Below are positions 5,039 through 6,850 of a stretch of 6,850 nucleotides of DNA, piece by piece. The stretch is from Acidobacteriota bacterium (GTDB lineage Bacteria; Acidobacteriota; Vicinamibacteria; Vicinamibacterales; 2-12-FULL-66-21), in NCBI GenBank assembly GCA_013697225.1, contig JACCXG010000163.1:1-6850 (forward strand). Direction: 5' to 3'. Numbering within the stretch: the stretch's first letter is position 1; each line of letters starts with the position of its first letter. The notes beneath the pieces are model-generated. The model did no database searches. It was given only the letters and a program-made list of their open reading frames with translations, and was not told the DNA's origin. The position numbers were made by a program, and so were the translations under genes.

Positions 5039-6577
5039 ATGACGAATAAACGCCGATTGGCGCTCACGCCAGCACTGATCGCCGGGCTTTTGACGGCCGT
5101 GTTCATGCAGGCCGGGCGGCCCCAGGCGCAGCAGCCGGCAGGCGCACGCGCTCGCTCAGGGCCGCCAAATGTGCTGTTCGTCGTGTTCGACGACCTGAAC
5201 GACTGGACAGGTGCGACGAAGGGCCATCCGCAGGCCCACACGCCGGCATTCGACTCGGTCGCCAGGCGAGGCGCCAATTTCACGAGCGCCCACGTGCAGG
5301 CGCCGCTCTGCAATCCGTCGCGGGCGAGCTTTCTCTCGGGGCTTCGACCCTCGACGACGGGCATCTACGCACTCCAGCCGTCGGTCAGGACCGCGCTCGC
5401 CAACCATCCCGGGCTGCGCGACCACGTGAACCTGCCGGGCTACTTCACGGAGCGCGGTTACCAGACGGCGACCGTCGGCAAGATCTTCCACGTTCTCGAG
5501 CCGGAGTTCCGGGAACGTGAGTTCCAGAGGTGGATCGATGCAGGGCGGGGCGCCCGGCCGACCGCGCGTGTCGCTGGTGGCGTCCTGCCGCCGGAAACGC
5601 CGGCCAGCCTGGCGACGGTGATGGACTGGGGACCCTTTCCGGAGCGCGACGAGGACCACGGAGACTACAAGGTCGCTGACGCCGCAATCCAGCAGATTCG
5701 CGGGATGTCCCGCGACAAGCCCTTCTTCCTGGCGGTCGGCTTCAGCCTGCCGCACGTGCCGATCTTCGCGCCGCAGAAGTGGTTCGATCGGATTCCGGCC
5801 GGCAAGGCGATCCTCCCCCCGCTCAAGGGCGGCGACCGCGAGGACACGCCCCCGTTCTCCTGGAACCTGCACTGGATCCTCCCTGAGCCGCGGCTGTCCT
5901 GGTATGAGAAGTTCAAGGAGGAAGAGCCGTTCGTGAGGGCATACCTGGCCGGAACGAGCTTCGTCGACGCGCAGTTCGGCAGAGTGCTGGCCGCCCTCAC
6001 GGAAGCCGGCCTCGACGAGAACACCATTGTCGTGGCGTTCGGCGATCACGGCTATCACCTGGGAGAAAAGGAGATTTCCGGCAAGAACACCCTGTGGGAG
6101 CGTTCGACGCATGTGCCGCTGGTGATGGCCGGTCCTGGTGTTCCGCGGCGCGACGTCAACGATCCCGTCGAGCTCCTGGACCTCTACCCGACGCTGGTCG
6201 AGCTGGCGTCGCTGCCGGCCCGCAGCGGCCTCGAGGGGCGGAGCCTCGTCCCGCAGCTGCGCGGTGCCAGGCGGACGCAGCCGGCGATCACGACCGCCAA
6301 TCAGGGCAACCACGCGGTACGGACGAAGGACTGGCGTTATATCCGCTACGCCGACGGCTCCGAGGAGCTCTACGACCGCAGGGCTGATCCCAACGAGTGG
6401 ACCAACCTTGCGAAGGATGCATCACGCCGCGGCACCATCCGGGATCTCGCGCGGTGGCTGCCGAAAGTCGATCGGCCCGCGGTCCCGGGGAGCACTTCGC
6501 GCGCCCTCACCCGCGGGACGGACGGACAGTGGCTCTGGGAAGGCAAGCCGATCGTGCCGTCCGAGGTCATCAAGTAA
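5039..6577 (+). CDS. Exported type I sulfatase, iduronate-2-sulfatase-like
   Basis: A 512-residue sulfatase, full length for the group. It starts with a signal peptide (KRR at 4-6, hydrophobic 7-23, likely cleavage after about Ala30), so it acts in the periplasm or outside. The catalytic motif C91-N-P-S-R95 is intact; Cys91 must be converted to formylglycine by a formylglycine-generating enzyme, which is not in this window. Metal and sulfate ligands are in place: D51-D52 after PNVLFVVF, K148 and H151 in VGKIFH, H239 in SLPHVP, D336-H337 in VVAFGDHGYHLGEK, and K349 in GKNTLWE. GKIFH and the C-terminal WRYIRYADGSEELYD segment point to the iduronate-2-sulfatase-like group; the real substrate is a sulfated glycan or sugar that cannot be named. 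Start: ATG 5039 has GGAG (5028-5031) with seven-base spacing; an upstream ATG at 4976 would bury the signal peptide. A TonB receptor gene follows 88 bases later, probably co-transcribed. Confidence 0.93.
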   Translation: MTNKRRLALTPALIAGLLTAVFMQAGRPQAQQPAGARARSGPPNVLFVVFDDLNDWTGATKGHPQAHTPAFDSVARRGANFTSAHVQAPLCNPSRASFLSGLRPSTTGIYALQPSVRTALANHPGLRDHVNLPGYFTERGYQTATVGKIFHVLEPEFREREFQRWIDAGRGARPTARVAGGVLPPETPASLATVMDWGPFPERDEDHGDYKVADAAIQQIRGMSRDKPFFLAVGFSLPHVPIFAPQKWFDRIPAGKAILPPLKGGDREDTPPFSWNLHWILPEPRLSWYEKFKEEEPFVRAYLAGTSFVDAQFGRVLAALTEAGLDENTIVVAFGDHGYHLGEKEISGKNTLWERSTHVPLVMAGPGVPRRDVNDPVELLDLYPTLVELASLPARSGLEGRSLVPQLRGARRTQPAITTANQGNHAVRTKDWRYIRYADGSEELYDRRADPNEWTNLAKDASRRGTIRDLARWLPKVDRPAVPGSTSRALTRGTDGQWLWEGKPIVPSEVIK

Positions 6578-6583
6578 GAGCCG

Positions 6584-6601
6584 CGGGCCTGTGATGGCCC
6601 G
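6584..6601 (+). other. Small hairpin just after the sulfatase stop
   Basis: CGGGCC (6584-6589) and GGCCCG (6596-6601) pair perfectly around TGTGAT, seven bases past the TAA. There is no T-run. It may be a weak terminator or a 3' stem that stabilises the sulfatase mRNA. Confidence 0.4.
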
Positions 6602-6609
6602 TATGGCTG

Positions 6610-6635
6610 TCCGCCGCCGTTCGCGGCAGGGCGGA
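6610..6635 (+). other. Strong TTCG-loop hairpin in the sulfatase-receptor gap
   Basis: TCCGCC (6610-6615) pairs with GGCGGA (6630-6635), and GCCG (6616-6619) with CGGC (6624-6627), closing a TTCG loop with a two-base AG bulge (6628-6629): ten base pairs, nearly all G-C. It ends 16 bases before the receptor's Shine-Dalgarno. No T-run follows, so read-through is likely. It could lower or tune expression between the two genes. Confidence 0.45.
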
Positions 6636-6665
6636 TGTTCCAGGCAACTGCAGGAGGACAGTGAC

Positions 6666-6850
6666 ATGCGGCTACGCACGATCGTACTGGCGGGTACTCT
6701 GCTGATGGGCGGAGGCACCATCGACGGGCTCGACGCACAGGGGCTGACCGGCCAGATCTCGGGGAGCGTCGGCGACGCGGGAGGAGGCGTGATCCCGGGC
6801 GTGACGGTGACGGTCACCAACACGGGCACGAACCTGGTCCGGGATACCAT
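6666..6850 (+). CDS. TonB-dependent receptor, N-terminal start (partial)
   Basis: The frame runs open from ATG 6666 to the window end, giving 61 residues of what should be a very long protein (often 900-1100 residues). A strong Shine-Dalgarno AGGAGG (6652-6657) with eight-base spacing fixes the start. Residues 1-24 form a signal peptide (MRLRTIVLAGTLLMGG, cleavage likely after D-A24). From 27 on, TGQISGSVGDAGGGVIPGV and TVTVTNTGTNLV match the beta-sandwich start of the carboxypeptidase-regulatory-like domain that precedes the plug and barrel in receptors abundant in Acidobacteriota. Known role: outer-membrane uptake of oligosaccharides or other large nutrients powered by TonB. Next to a secreted sulfatase it plausibly imports desulfated glycan fragments. 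Only the N-terminal domain is visible, so plug and barrel are inferred. Confidence 0.82.
   Translation, partial: MRLRTIVLAGTLLMGGGTIDGLDAQGLTGQISGSVGDAGGGVIPGVTVTVTNTGTNLVRDT

Noticed and set aside
5156..6313. Minus-strand open frame (385 codons) opposite the sulfatase
   Set aside because: Composition is Arg-rich and low in protein-like motifs, and the plus strand carries an intact sulfatase with all key residues. It is a shadow frame.

Overview
The window looks like a piece of the chromosome of a GC-rich Gram-negative soil-type bacterium, most likely an Acidobacteriota of the Vicinamibacteria kind. This is an inference. It rests on (i) a secreted sulfatase followed by the start of a TonB-dependent receptor with a carboxypeptidase-regulatory-like N-terminal domain, and (ii) a TPR protein carrying a C-terminal module that I associate with multidomain regulators of such GC-rich lineages. 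No phage, plasmid, CRISPR or insertion-sequence hallmark is visible, so most of the window is ordinary chromosome.

Layout. Positions 1-578 (minus) hold the N-terminal half of a multi-pass membrane protein of the DUF5009 / heparan-alpha-glucosaminide N-acetyltransferase-like family. Divergent from it, 724-897 (plus) encodes a 57-residue, very acidic helical protein of unknown function. A perfect 11-bp hairpin (915-942) separates it from a convergent alpha/beta-hydrolase gene (1016-1852, minus). The hydrolase shares a divergent control region (1853-1985, with two small dyads) with a 696-residue TPR regulator-like protein (1986-4076, plus).

From 4077 to 5038 no intact protein gene is visible. 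This stretch holds a small hairpin over the regulator stop codon, a 5'-truncated DinB-superfamily remnant on the plus strand (4189-4545), and a badly damaged sugar-phosphate-isomerase-like TIM-barrel remnant on the minus strand (4587-4785). These are followed by an intact tRNA-Cys(GCA) gene (4826-4900) and a hairpin after it. The two remnants converge, so this looks like a small gene graveyard beside a tRNA gene.

The last part (5039-6850, plus) is a functional-looking pair: an exported type I sulfatase of the iduronate-2-sulfatase-like group with an intact C-x-P-S-R catalytic motif, then the beginning of a TonB-dependent receptor with a strong ribosome-binding site. Together they suggest scavenging of sulfated sugars or glycans: release of sulfate outside the cytoplasm and uptake across the outer membrane. 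The hydrolase/regulator pair may be a separate unit in which the regulator controls the divergent gene, but nothing in the sequence proves that.

I did not find a convincing new biological system. The best leads are the rearranged TIM-barrel pseudogene, the uncharacterised C-terminal module of the TPR protein, the two dyads in the divergent promoter, and the small acidic protein.
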